In this document: positions 7,710 to 15,153 of the stretch, piece after piece
How positions within the stretch are numbered: the stretch's first letter is position 1
Layout: every line of letters begins with the position of its first letter
NCBI RefSeq assembly: GCF_900115295.1
Contig: NZ_FOVZ01000003.1
Coordinates: 310,001 to 374,000 of the forward strand
DNA: 64,000 nucleotides
Direction: 5' to 3'
DNA from: Sphingomonas sp. OK281
GTDB lineage: Bacteria; Pseudomonadota; Alphaproteobacteria; Sphingomonadales; Sphingomonadaceae
The notes under the pieces: model-generated
Told to the model about the DNA's origin: nothing
Databases searched by the model: none
Seen by the model: only the letters and a program-made list of their open reading frames with translations
Made by a program: the position numbers and the translations under genes

Positions 7710-9202
7710 GCGCCCAGCATCCACGGCACGAATTCGTTCTCGCCGAGCCCGAGCAGCTCCGACTTGGTCGGCCGCCCCGAAGCGGTAGCCAGCAACGCGT
7801 CGAAGATCTGCCGGCCAACCGTCTCGATCGGGACGCCGTCGAGCACGACCGAACAGTCGATATCGATATCGCCGGCCATCGCGCGCGCCAGCTTGGCATT
7901 GGAGGCGAGTTTGAGGCAGGGCGTTGGCTGCGCGCCGAACGCCGATCCACGCCCCGTCGTGAAGGCGAGCAGGTTGGCGCCTGCGGCGATCTGCCCGGTC
8001 GCCGAACAGGGATCATATCCGGGCGAGTCCATGAAGATAAGCCCCCGCGCCATCGGGCGCTCGCCATAGAGCGCGACGCCGTTGAGCGCGCTCGACCCGG
8101 CCTTGGAAATGGCACCGAGCGACTTCTCGAAGATCGTGGTCAGCCCACCCGCCTTGTTGCCCGGCGACGGATTATTGTCGAGGCTGGCGCCGTTACGCGC
8201 GGCATAATCCTCCCACCAATGAATCCGCGCCTCGAGCGCCCGCTTGATCGCCGGCGTGGCCGCGCGCGCCATCAGCAGATGCTCGGCACCGTAGATTTCG
8301 GGGGTCTCCGACAGCAGGGCGGTGCCGCCCGCCGCGACGAGCAGGTCGGAGGCGACGCCAAGTGCCGGATTGGCGGTCACCCCCGACCAGCCGTCGGATC
8401 CGCCGCATTGCAGGCCCAGCACCAGTTCGGCCGCGGAACAGGATGTGCGGCGATCGCGCGCGGCTTCCTCGATCAGTTCCTCGACGATCGCGATGCCCTG
8501 CGCGATGGCCTCCGCGGTGCCGCCGGCCTGCTGGATCGTCAGCGTGCGCAGTCGCACGCCCGGGGAAAGCCCGAACGCGCCGAGCATGTCGTCGATCTGC
8601 GCCACCTCGCACCCAAGGCCGATCATCAGCACGCCCCCGAAATTGGGGTTTCGCGCATAGCCGACCAGCGTGCGCTGCAACGTCTCGTATCCGTCGCCCG
8701 TCTTGGACATGCCGCAGCCGCTGGCATGGGGGAACGCCGCGACCGCGTCGACTCCGGGGATGACGCGCTGCTCGAAATGCCGCGCGATCCGCCGCACCAC
8801 CGTCGCCGAGCAATTGACGCTCGCGATGATCCCGATCGCATTGCGCGTCCCCACGCCGCCGGCGGCGCGGACATAGCCATCGAAGGTGGCGGAATGCGGC
8901 ATGCGCCGGGACACTTCGGCGGATGCGCTCGACGCGGTGGGCGTGGTCCCGGCGGCATGCACGCCGACCACCAGATTGTGCGAATGGACGTGCTCGCCCG
9001 CCGCGATCGGCCGGCTCGCCACACCGATCGACTGGCCGTATTTGTGCACCACCGCGCCTGCCGCGATGGGATGCAGCGCGATCTTGTGGCCGCTCCGGAC
9101 GGCGTCGCGCGCAGTGGTGTCGCGGACTTGCTCGCCCGCCTCGGCAGGATCGATCAGGATTGCGACATCGTCGCTGTCGGACAGCAGCAGCGCGCGGGTC
9201 AT
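7700..9202 (-). CDS. UxaA-family sugar-acid dehydratase (altronate/galactarate dehydratase type)
   Basis: 500 residues in the order of UxaA: an N-terminal SAF domain (about 1-85, ending HVHSHNLVVG), then the catalytic part with FPHASGCGMSKTGDGYETL, GGVLMIGLGCEV, LGLQCGGSDGWSGVTANPALG, and the hallmark NPSPGNKAGGLTTIFEKSLG. These iron-dependent enzymes dehydrate sugar acids such as D-altronate to 2-keto-3-deoxy acids. In this cluster the substrate could be L-fuconate or an altronate formed from L-galactose; that is inference. A good ribosome-binding site (AAGGTGA) precedes ATG 9202, rejecting a longer upstream frame. Confidence 0.9.
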   Translation of the reverse strand: MTRALLLSDSDDVAILIDPAEAGEQVRDTTARDAVRSGHKIALHPIAAGAVVHKYGQSIGVASRPIAAGEHVHSHNLVVGVHAAGTTPTASSASAEVSRRMPHSATFDGYVRAAGGVGTRNAIGIIASVNCSATVVRRIARHFEQRVIPGVDAVAAFPHASGCGMSKTGDGYETLQRTLVGYARNPNFGGVLMIGLGCEVAQIDDMLGAFGLSPGVRLRTLTIQQAGGTAEAIAQGIAIVEELIEEAARDRRTSCSAAELVLGLQCGGSDGWSGVTANPALGVASDLLVAAGGTALLSETPEIYGAEHLLMARAATPAIKRALEARIHWWEDYAARNGASLDNNPSPGNKAGGLTTIFEKSLGAISKAGSSALNGVALYGERPMARGLIFMDSPGYDPCSATGQIAAGANLLAFTTGRGSAFGAQPTPCLKLASNAKLARAMAGDIDIDCSVVLDGVPIETVGRQIFDALLATASGRPTKSELLGLGENEFVPWMLGAWL

Positions 9203-9257
9203 GATTTCACCTTCGATGAATGGCCGGGGCAGCGGCGAGCGCGCAGGCATGCGCGGC

Positions 9258-10292
9258 TCATCGCGCCTGCCCGGCGGTGGGTATCGGCGCGTCTTCGTGC
9301 AGCAGCCCGGCGCCGCGCAGGTCGTGCCAGAAGCCATCGGGAATCACGGTGAGATACAGTTGCAGCGTGTGCTCGACCTGGTCGCGATCGGCGAGGCCCG
9401 GCACGACGCTGGCGACCGCCGGGTGGGCCAGCGGGAATTGCAGCGCCGCGGCGGCCAACGGAACGCCGTGCGCGTCGGCGATCTGCTCGATCCGGCGAAC
9501 ACGCTCGACGATCGGCGCGGGCGCGACGGCATATTCATAGTGGAACGGCCCCGCGCCCTTGGTGCCGGTCGCGAGGATGCCGCTGTTATAGGGGCCGCCG
9601 ATCAACACCGCGATGTCGTTGGCGACGCAAGCCGGCAGGAACGTCTCGAGCGCTCCCTGTTCGAGCAGCGTGTAGCGGCCGGCGAGCAGCACCACGTCGA
9701 TGCCGACCTCGTCCATCGCCGCCAGGCATATCGCGGTCTCGTTCACGCCGAGGCCGAAGCCGCCGATCGCGCCACTCTCGCGCAACGCCTCGAGTGCGCG
9801 GAAGCCACCGCCTGCGGTGAGTTGCGCCCAGTATTCCGTCTGCGCGTCACCATGCGTCGCACGGCCGATATCATGTACCAGCAGCAGGTCGATCCGCGCC
9901 AAACCCAGTCGCTGGAGACTCGCCTCGTACGAGCGCATCACGCCGTCATAGCTATAGTCGTATACAACGCGGAACGGCATGGGCGTCGCGAAACCATCGC
10001 GTATGCCACTGGTATCCTGCGTGGCGTCTGGAACGAGCAGCCGCCCGACCTTGCTCGACACGACCAGTTCGCTTCGACCACGAAGCGCATCGCCCAACCG
10101 CCGTTCACTCAGCCCATAGCCATAAAACGGGGCCGTATCGAACAGGCCGATCCCGGCTTCGACCGCGACGTCCACCGCCGCGCGCGCGCATGCTTCGCCG
10201 ATGGGCCGATACAGGTTCCCCAACGTACCGGCGCCAAAGCCGATCTCGGTCACGGCCAGACCGGTCTGGCCGATCGTTCGCTTATCCAGCAT
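9258..10292 (-). CDS. Aldo/keto reductase, L-fucose (D-threo-aldose) 1-dehydrogenase type
   Basis: 344 residues. The catalytic tetrad is visible: Asp52 in GLFDTAPFYGYG, Tyr57, Lys81 in VVSSKVGRLL and His140 in LLLVHDIGR. LFDTAPFYGYGLSERRLGDAL and the PMPFRVVYDYSYDGVMRSYEASLQRLGL stretch are typical of D-threo-aldose 1-dehydrogenases, which oxidise L-fucose, L-galactose or D-arabinose to the lactone. ATG 10292 follows GGAG at the right spacing; a longer frame runs back into the promoter region and is rejected. First gene of the minus-strand operon and divergent from the IclR regulator. Confidence 0.9.
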   Translation of the reverse strand: MLDKRTIGQTGLAVTEIGFGAGTLGNLYRPIGEACARAAVDVAVEAGIGLFDTAPFYGYGLSERRLGDALRGRSELVVSSKVGRLLVPDATQDTSGIRDGFATPMPFRVVYDYSYDGVMRSYEASLQRLGLARIDLLLVHDIGRATHGDAQTEYWAQLTAGGGFRALEALRESGAIGGFGLGVNETAICLAAMDEVGIDVVLLAGRYTLLEQGALETFLPACVANDIAVLIGGPYNSGILATGTKGAGPFHYEYAVAPAPIVERVRRIEQIADAHGVPLAAAALQFPLAHPAVASVVPGLADRDQVEHTLQLYLTVIPDGFWHDLRGAGLLHEDAPIPTAGQAR

Positions 10293-10374
10293 CCAAGCTC
10301 CATCGACACGAGGGCCGTCATCGGTGCTTATCGTCTCACCGTTCACAGGCATTGCTAGAAGCTGATTTTTATCC

Positions 10375-10390
10375 ATGCAAGCCAATTGGC
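10375..10390. promoter_or_regulatory. Operator-like motif ATGCAAGCCA overlapping palindrome GCCAATTGGC
   Basis: The perfect 10-bp palindrome (10381-10390) overlaps a TATATA sequence that could be the -10 box of the dehydrogenase operon. The first ten bases match ATACAAGCCA at 13709-13718 in front of the alcohol dehydrogenase, with one difference. Two promoters of the same cluster sharing this element suggests a binding site for the local IclR regulator. Confidence 0.45.
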
Positions 10391-10404
10391 ATATATAGCA
10401 TTTA

Positions 10405-10430
10405 CGCCAATCACCATGTCGGGATTGGCG
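10405..10430. promoter_or_regulatory. Inverted repeat CGCCAATC-N10-GATTGGCG in the divergent promoter region
   Basis: A perfect 8-bp inverted repeat with a 10-nt spacer (one helical turn plus arm length), 75 bp before the IclR start. Its CCAAT/ATTGG core is the same as in the palindrome 15 bp away, giving several similar half-sites in 50 bp. It is probably an autoregulatory operator. Confidence 0.45.
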
Positions 10431-10504
10431 GGGCCGGGTTTTCCCTGCGATAGGCGACGACGACATGCGCCGGGTTGGTCGCGACGAAGACGGAGAGGAT
10501 ACAC

Positions 10505-11299
10505 GTGACGCGTACCGGACCAAAGGGTACCTATGCCGCGCCGGCACTCGAAAAGGCGTTCGAGATCGTCGAGTTGCTCGCCGAATATCCCGACGGCGCG
10601 CTCGTCAGCGAAATGGCGGCCAGCCTCGGGCGGTCGGTCGGTGAATTGTTCCGCATCGTGATCGTGATGGAGCGGCTCGGCTACCTGCGCAAATCGGCGC
10701 ATACCGATCGCTATACGGTGTCGTACAAGCTGCTCGAAACCGCGTATCGCGCAACGCCCGCGCAAAACCTCGTGCGCGCGGCCCTGCCGCAAATGCAGGG
10801 GCTGGCAGCAGCGGCCGGGCAGTCTTGCCACCTCGTCGTGGCGAGCAACGATCACGGCTTGGTGGTCGCCTGCGAGCAGCAACCCGGAATGCGAGGCTTT
10901 TCGCTGCGCGTCGGAGCGCGGATCGACATCGTCAACAGCTGTTCGGGCCAGGTGTTGCTGGCCTATGCGACGACGCAGCGGCGGGAGCAGATACTGCAGA
11001 CCTTGGACGAACAGCTCGAGGAAAAGGTCGATCGCGTCCGCTTGGCGCAGCGGATAGAGACGATCCGCGCAGCAGGCCACGACAGCCGCCAGAGCCCGGT
11101 GACGCACGGCGTTACCGATATCAGCTTCCCCGTGTTCGGGTTCGACGGACAGATCATGGCGGCGCTGACGATCCCGTTTCTCGAATTGATCGACGGATCG
11201 CAGAAGGTCGGACTCAAAGCCGCACGAGAGATGCTGCGCGAGACGACCGCGGCGATCGCCGACACGCTGGGCTATCCGGGTACGCCGTCAGACGCTTGA
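10505..11299 (+). CDS. IclR-family transcriptional regulator of the L-sugar cluster
   Basis: 264 residues. The N-terminal winged helix reads ALEKAFEIVELLAEYPDGALVSEMAASLGRSVGELFRIVIVMERLGYL, followed by the IclR effector domain (LVRAALPQMQGLAAAAGQSCHLVV through GVTDISFPVFGFDGQIMAALTIPF). It lies between the two arms of the sugar cluster and probably responds to an intermediate. GTG 10505 is preferred because GGAGAGG ends 6 nt upstream; TTG 10475 is also in frame. The 3' end overlaps the 3' end of the convergent permease gene by 28 bp. Confidence 0.9.
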   Translation: MTRTGPKGTYAAPALEKAFEIVELLAEYPDGALVSEMAASLGRSVGELFRIVIVMERLGYLRKSAHTDRYTVSYKLLETAYRATPAQNLVRAALPQMQGLAAAAGQSCHLVVASNDHGLVVACEQQPGMRGFSLRVGARIDIVNSCSGQVLLAYATTQRREQILQTLDEQLEEKVDRVRLAQRIETIRAAGHDSRQSPVTHGVTDISFPVFGFDGQIMAALTIPFLELIDGSQKVGLKAAREMLRETTAAIADTLGYPGTPSDA

Positions 11300-12585
11300 G
11301 GCCAGGCCCGGTGCGCGCGGCGGGCATAGGCGGCGATGACGACGAAGCACGCGAGCGGCAGCAGCATGATGATCGCCACGCTTCCGGTCCATACCGAGGC
11401 GACGCCCATCAGGGGAGGAAAGATCGCTCCACCGACGATTGCCATCACGATGCACGACGAACCGAGCGGCTTGGCCGCGCCAAGCCCCTCGACGCCCAAC
11501 CCGAAGATGGTGGGAAACATGATCGACATGAAGAAGCTGACGAGCATCAGCGCGCCAAGCGCCAGCCGTCCGCCCGCCATGGCCGCAACCGCGCAAAGCC
11601 CGACATTGGCGAGCGCATAGCTGCCGAGCAACGTCGTGGGACGCACGCGCGTCATCAGCGCGGTGCCGGTAAAGCGCCCGATCATGAACAACAGGAGGCT
11701 GATCGAGAGCAGGAATGCGGCGTTCCGCTCGGAAAGGTCCGGCGCGGCCTCCTTGGCGAAGTCGATGAAGAAGCTCCACACACCGACCTGTGCGCCGACG
11801 TAGAAGAATTGCGCGATCACCGCGCCGCGCAAGGCAGGGCGCCGGATCAGCGTGCGGAGGTCACCGTGCGCGGTGTCCTCGCTCCGCCCCTCGGGCAGGC
11901 GCGCCCAGCCGACCGCGGCAGCCACCAACAATACCGCAATCGCGAGCAGCGCATAGGGCAGCCGCACGGTCGCCACCTCGCTCGCGCGATACGCCTGCAG
12001 CGCCGCAGGACTCATTTGCGCCAACACGGCCTTGCTGTGCTCTACCCCCGAAAAAATCAGCGTGCCGCCAATGATCGGCGCGAAAAAGCCGCCAAGGCCA
12101 TTGAACGCCTGTGCCAGATTCAGCCGCCGTACGGCGCTGGCGGGATCGCCGAACACGCCGACATAGGCATTGCCGGTGGTTTCCAGACAAGCGGCGCCTG
12201 CCGCGATCAAGAACAATGCGACAAGAAACAGCGCATAGCTCGTCATCAGCGACGCCGGCAGAAACAACAATGCGCCGACCGCGTACAGGCCAAGCCCGGT
12301 CAGAACCCCAGCACGATAGCCGAAGCGGCGCATCAGCAACCCGGCCGGGAGCGCGACGACGAAATAGCCGATATAGAAGACGAACTGGATGAAGCCCGCC
12401 TCGCCCCGGTTCAGCCCCAAGGCCTTTTGAAACTGGCGGATGAGGATATCGTTGAAATTGTTGGCCAACGCCCACAGGAAAAACAGGCTGACGACCAGCA
12501 CGAAGCCCCAACGATAGCCCGGCGTGACGAAATGCCGAACGGCGACTGGGTCTGGCACTGCCGGCGTCAGTTCGGCGCTGCTCAT
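11272..12585 (-). CDS. fucP: L-fucose:H+ symporter-type MFS permease
   Basis: 437 residues with about 12 membrane segments. The FucP signature is evident: FVLVVSLFFLWALANNFNDILIRQF with the Asn/Asp pair of the first helix, the fused-helix GLYAVGALLFLPAS, AACLETTGNAYVGVFGDP and the cytosolic LNLAQAFNGLGGFFAPIIGG. This subfamily imports L-fucose and sometimes L-galactose or D-arabinose at the inner membrane. It lies 59 bp downstream of the alcohol dehydrogenase in the same direction. A missing acidic residue in the first helix was not evident; specificity within the FucP/GluP/NagP group is inferred from the neighbours. Confidence 0.85.
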   Translation of the reverse strand: MSSAELTPAVPDPVAVRHFVTPGYRWGFVLVVSLFFLWALANNFNDILIRQFQKALGLNRGEAGFIQFVFYIGYFVVALPAGLLMRRFGYRAGVLTGLGLYAVGALLFLPASLMTSYALFLVALFLIAAGAACLETTGNAYVGVFGDPASAVRRLNLAQAFNGLGGFFAPIIGGTLIFSGVEHSKAVLAQMSPAALQAYRASEVATVRLPYALLAIAVLLVAAAVGWARLPEGRSEDTAHGDLRTLIRRPALRGAVIAQFFYVGAQVGVWSFFIDFAKEAAPDLSERNAAFLLSISLLLFMIGRFTGTALMTRVRPTTLLGSYALANVGLCAVAAMAGGRLALGALMLVSFFMSIMFPTIFGLGVEGLGAAKPLGSSCIVMAIVGGAIFPPLMGVASVWTGSVAIIMLLPLACFVVIAAYARRAHRAWPQASDGVPG

Positions 12586-12644
12586 CTCGCTCTCTCCTAT
12601 GATACGGTCCGGCCTGTTGCCGGTACCGCGCCGTGTGCGTGCTG

Positions 12645-13655
12645 TCAGAACCGCGCGATCGCCTTCAACACGTGATCCGCCTCCGCGATCAGCTGGGGCA
12701 AGCGCGTGGGCATGTCGTCCGCATCGAAACTGTGGGTATGCAAGGCGTCGATCGGGATATGTCCCGCGGTGATCGATGCGATCACGTGGGCGAAGTCGCT
12801 CGCCAGCGCGTTCCGGCTGGCAAGCAGCGTGGTTTCGCGCTTGTGAAACTCGGGATCGGCGAACACCAGATCGCCTGGAGCGACCCCCACCAACACCAGC
12901 TTACCGCCATGCGCGACATAGGCGAGGCTTTGAGTCATCGCCGCCAGCACACCCGTTGCGTCGAACACCGCGTCGTACATCGCACCGCCGGTCCGCGCGG
13001 CCAACGCCGCCGCGATATCCTCATCGACTGCCACGGTGTCATCGAAGCCCAGCGCCGCCCTTGCGAAGTCGAGGCGCGCGGCGCGCGTATCGATCAGCGT
13101 GACGCGCGCGCCGCTCAGCTGGGCAAATAGTCCGGCGGCGATCCCGATCGGCCCCGCGCCGACGACGAGGACCTGGTCGCCAGCCGATAGCGCGGCCCGT
13201 GCGACGGCGTGGGCGCCGATCGCCAGGAATTCGATCATGGCGGCTTGGTCGAGCGACAAGCCCGCGACGTCGATCACGGCACTCTCAGGCACCGCAAGAA
13301 GTTCGCACATCCCGCCATCCGCATGAACACCGAGCACGGAGATAGTGACGCACGCATTCGGCTTGCCCTTGCGGCATGCAACGCACGTTCCGCACGACAG
13401 ATAGGGATTTATCGCAACGCGCTGACCGGGCGAAAACGTCGACCCCACAGGCGCGTGCTCCACCTCGCCGGCAAGCTCGTGCCCCATCACCCGCGGGTAG
13501 GACAGATACGGATGACGCCCCGCATAGATATGATAGTCCGTCCCGCACAGGCCGACGCGGCGGATCCGAACGAGGACCTCACCCAATCCCACGGTCGGCG
13601 CGGCTCGCTCCACGATATCCAGACGATAGGGCTGTTGGCAGACGATGGCTTTCAC
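12645..13655 (-). CDS. Zinc-dependent alcohol dehydrogenase (L-galactonate/threonine dehydrogenase-like MDR)
   Basis: 336 residues. Catalytic zinc ligands appear as Cys37 (GLCGTD), His59 and Glu60 (GHE); structural zinc cysteines are Cys88, Cys91, Cys94 and Cys102. The Rossmann motif VVGAGPIG is at 165-171. Closest in style to RspB/LgoD proteins that oxidise sugar acids such as L-galactonate or L-idonate with NAD. In this cluster it could oxidise an acid from L-galactose, or a 2-keto-3-deoxy acid. Transcribed first in a two-gene operon with the permease, from a promoter carrying the shared ATACAAGCCA motif. Confidence 0.88.
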   Translation of the reverse strand: MKAIVCQQPYRLDIVERAAPTVGLGEVLVRIRRVGLCGTDYHIYAGRHPYLSYPRVMGHELAGEVEHAPVGSTFSPGQRVAINPYLSCGTCVACRKGKPNACVTISVLGVHADGGMCELLAVPESAVIDVAGLSLDQAAMIEFLAIGAHAVARAALSAGDQVLVVGAGPIGIAAGLFAQLSGARVTLIDTRAARLDFARAALGFDDTVAVDEDIAAALAARTGGAMYDAVFDATGVLAAMTQSLAYVAHGGKLVLVGVAPGDLVFADPEFHKRETTLLASRNALASDFAHVIASITAGHIPIDALHTHSFDADDMPTRLPQLIAEADHVLKAIARF

Positions 13656-13708
13656 GGTATTTTGCTAGCTCCAGGCGAGCGTTGCTGTTTAAAGACCGCT
13701 TCTCATAT

Positions 13709-13718
13709 ATACAAGCCA
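13709..13718. promoter_or_regulatory. ATACAAGCCA motif upstream of the alcohol dehydrogenase
   Basis: Same ten-base element, with one change, as at 10375-10384. Both are followed within 1 to 3 bases by TTGGYAT and lie in AT-rich DNA within 100 bp of a start codon. It is probably the second operator of the IclR regulon. Confidence 0.4.
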
Positions 13719-13783
13719 GCTTTGGTATGTGCAAATAAGAGTGGTCCTGCGGGACGTGCAGGGCCGAGGTTGACGCTTGTGGA

Positions 13784-14288
13784 TTGCCGGATCGCGTATT
13801 CGCCGCCGGGGAACGACAGGCATGCGAAAGCTCGTCGGCGCCCAGGCGCGGAGGGATGGCAATGGCTCGCGGGCGAATGCACGCGCGCGATTGCCGCCGC
13901 TGCGTGCACCGCGCCGTCTGCGGAGACGGCGGCGGTGCTTTCAAGCTGGACCGGCGACATCCGCGGCTCGATCCCGCGCGACACCGGCGGCGAGATCATC
14001 TCGGGCTGGCGCTTGCAGAGGTCCGGGCGGCGATGCGCGACGCGACGTCGCTGGAGCGGCAGACGATCTCGCCGCCCTGCCCCAACCCTGCTCACAACCT
14101 GCGAGAACGACCCGCTACGCGACGAAAGCAAAGCCTATGGCCATCGCCTGCGCGACGTGGACATTACCGTCGATCGCGATCGATGCGCGGGCATGATCCA
14201 CGCGTTCCCACAAATGGGCGGACGGATGGATCGGTCAAATCGGCTGCGCGATCGCATCGCCCGCTGCCTCGACGCCGATGATGGAAGA
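13784..14288 (+). pseudogene. Decayed alpha/beta-hydrolase (hormone-sensitive-lipase/GDSAG esterase type)
   Basis: Different reading frames contribute recognisable pieces. DHLGLALAEVRAAMRD looks like the helix after the nucleophile elbow. From about 14085 another frame reads LLTTCENDPLRDESKAYG, then DRDRCAGMIHAFPQMGG. That is the Asp-containing (CDPLRDE) and His-containing (GMIHxFxQM) end of HSL-family esterases. No frame links them and no complete serine motif remains, so the gene is broken by frameshifts and deletion. It ends immediately before the tRNA-Arg pair. Confidence 0.6.
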
Positions 14289-14289
14289 A

Positions 14290-14366
14290 TGGTGCACCCA
14301 GAGCGATTCGAACGCCCGACCCTCAGATTCGTAGTCTGATGCTCTATCCAGCTGAGCTATGGGTGC
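14290..14366 (-). tRNA. tRNA-Arg (anticodon ACG), copy 1
   Basis: A 77-nt cloverleaf read on the minus strand: acceptor GCACCCA paired with TGGGTGC, D-stem GCTC/GAGC, anticodon stem TCAGA/TCTGA with loop CTACGAA (anticodon ACG), T-loop TTCGAAT and an encoded CCA. It decodes CGN arginine codons. Identical to the second copy 50 bp away. Confidence 0.97.
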
Positions 14367-14416
14367 ATCGCCGTTCCGTGACCGGTTCGACAAGCCCGCC
14401 GTGAAGCGGAAAATCC

Positions 14417-14493
14417 TGGTGCACCCAGAGCGATTCGAACGCCCGACCCTCAGATTCGTAGTCTGATGCTCTATCCAGCTGAGCTATGGGTGC
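14417..14493 (-). tRNA. tRNA-Arg (anticodon ACG), copy 2
   Basis: Identical in all 77 bases to the copy at 14290-14366, including CCA. The 50-bp spacer and outer flanks differ, so the duplication is limited to the tRNA gene itself plus one or two bases. Confidence 0.97.
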
Positions 14494-14587
14494 ACTGGAG
14501 GGGCGCTGATAGCAGGCATTTTCGGGGGCGCAAGGGTTTGCCGCGATAAAGTTGTGTCGGGCGACGCGGACGCATAGAGCAGCGGGC

Positions 14588-15112
14588 ATGAAACTCGCCA
14601 CGTCGTTCCGATCGCGGTCGCTCCGCACGCTATCGCTCCTCGCGCTGCTCGCAGCGGCGGCGTGCAGCAAGGATACCACCGCCTACCCGTCGCTCGGTCT
14701 GCGCCCGGTCGAGAAGCTCGGATTCGCCGAGCCCGAGGTGAAGACAGCGGTCGCGACGCCCGATCCGGCGTTGGATGCGGATATCCGGACGATCTCGAAC
14801 AAGCTCGATGCCATCGCCACCGGTTTCACGCGCGACGCGGCCAAGGCGGAGGCGCTGGCGCGGACCGCGCGCGGCGCCGCAGTCGGCAGCGACGCGTGGC
14901 TCGCCGCGCAGACCGCTCTCGCCGGGCTCGACGACTGGCGCGCGCAGTCGTCCGCACTGGTGACCGACATAGAACAACGCGCCACCGACCGCGCCGCCAA
15001 GCTGCAGGCCGACTATCCCGCGCTGGCCACGATCCGCGAAACGGCACAGGCCGAGAACGATCGCCAAGGTGCCGCGATCGCGCGCATCCAGGCGAGCCTC
15101 CCCGCCGCCTGA
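14588..15112 (+). CDS. Putative lipoprotein, helical, function unknown
   Basis: 174 residues. The N terminus RTLSLLALLAAAACSKD is a lipoprotein signal with the acylated Cys near residue 25. The mature part is alanine-rich and predicted helical (ALDADIRTISNKLDAIATGF, AQTALAGLDDWRAQSSALV), suggesting a coiled coil in the periplasm. No known domain is recognised. Start ATG 14588 is placed directly before the signal; an upstream frame extension is rejected. It ends at a strong bidirectional hairpin. Confidence 0.75.
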   Translation: MKLATSFRSRSLRTLSLLALLAAAACSKDTTAYPSLGLRPVEKLGFAEPEVKTAVATPDPALDADIRTISNKLDAIATGFTRDAAKAEALARTARGAAVGSDAWLAAQTALAGLDDWRAQSSALVTDIEQRATDRAAKLQADYPALATIRETAQAENDRQGAAIARIQASLPAA

Positions 15113-15119
15113 GCCGCTG

Positions 15120-15149
15120 CTGATCCTCCCCCGCCACGGGGAGGATCAG
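15120..15149. terminator. Bidirectional hairpin between convergent genes
   Basis: A 12-bp perfect stem (CTGATCCTCCCC / GGGGAGGATCAG) around the loop CGCCAC, located between stops 15112 and 15154. There is no T-run, but position and stability fit a shared transcript end. Confidence 0.6.
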
Positions 15150-15153
15150 ACGG

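Noticed and set aside
10825..12675. 616-codon plus-strand frame across IclR and FucP
   Set aside because: Composition is random-like and it covers two genes with unmistakable family motifs.
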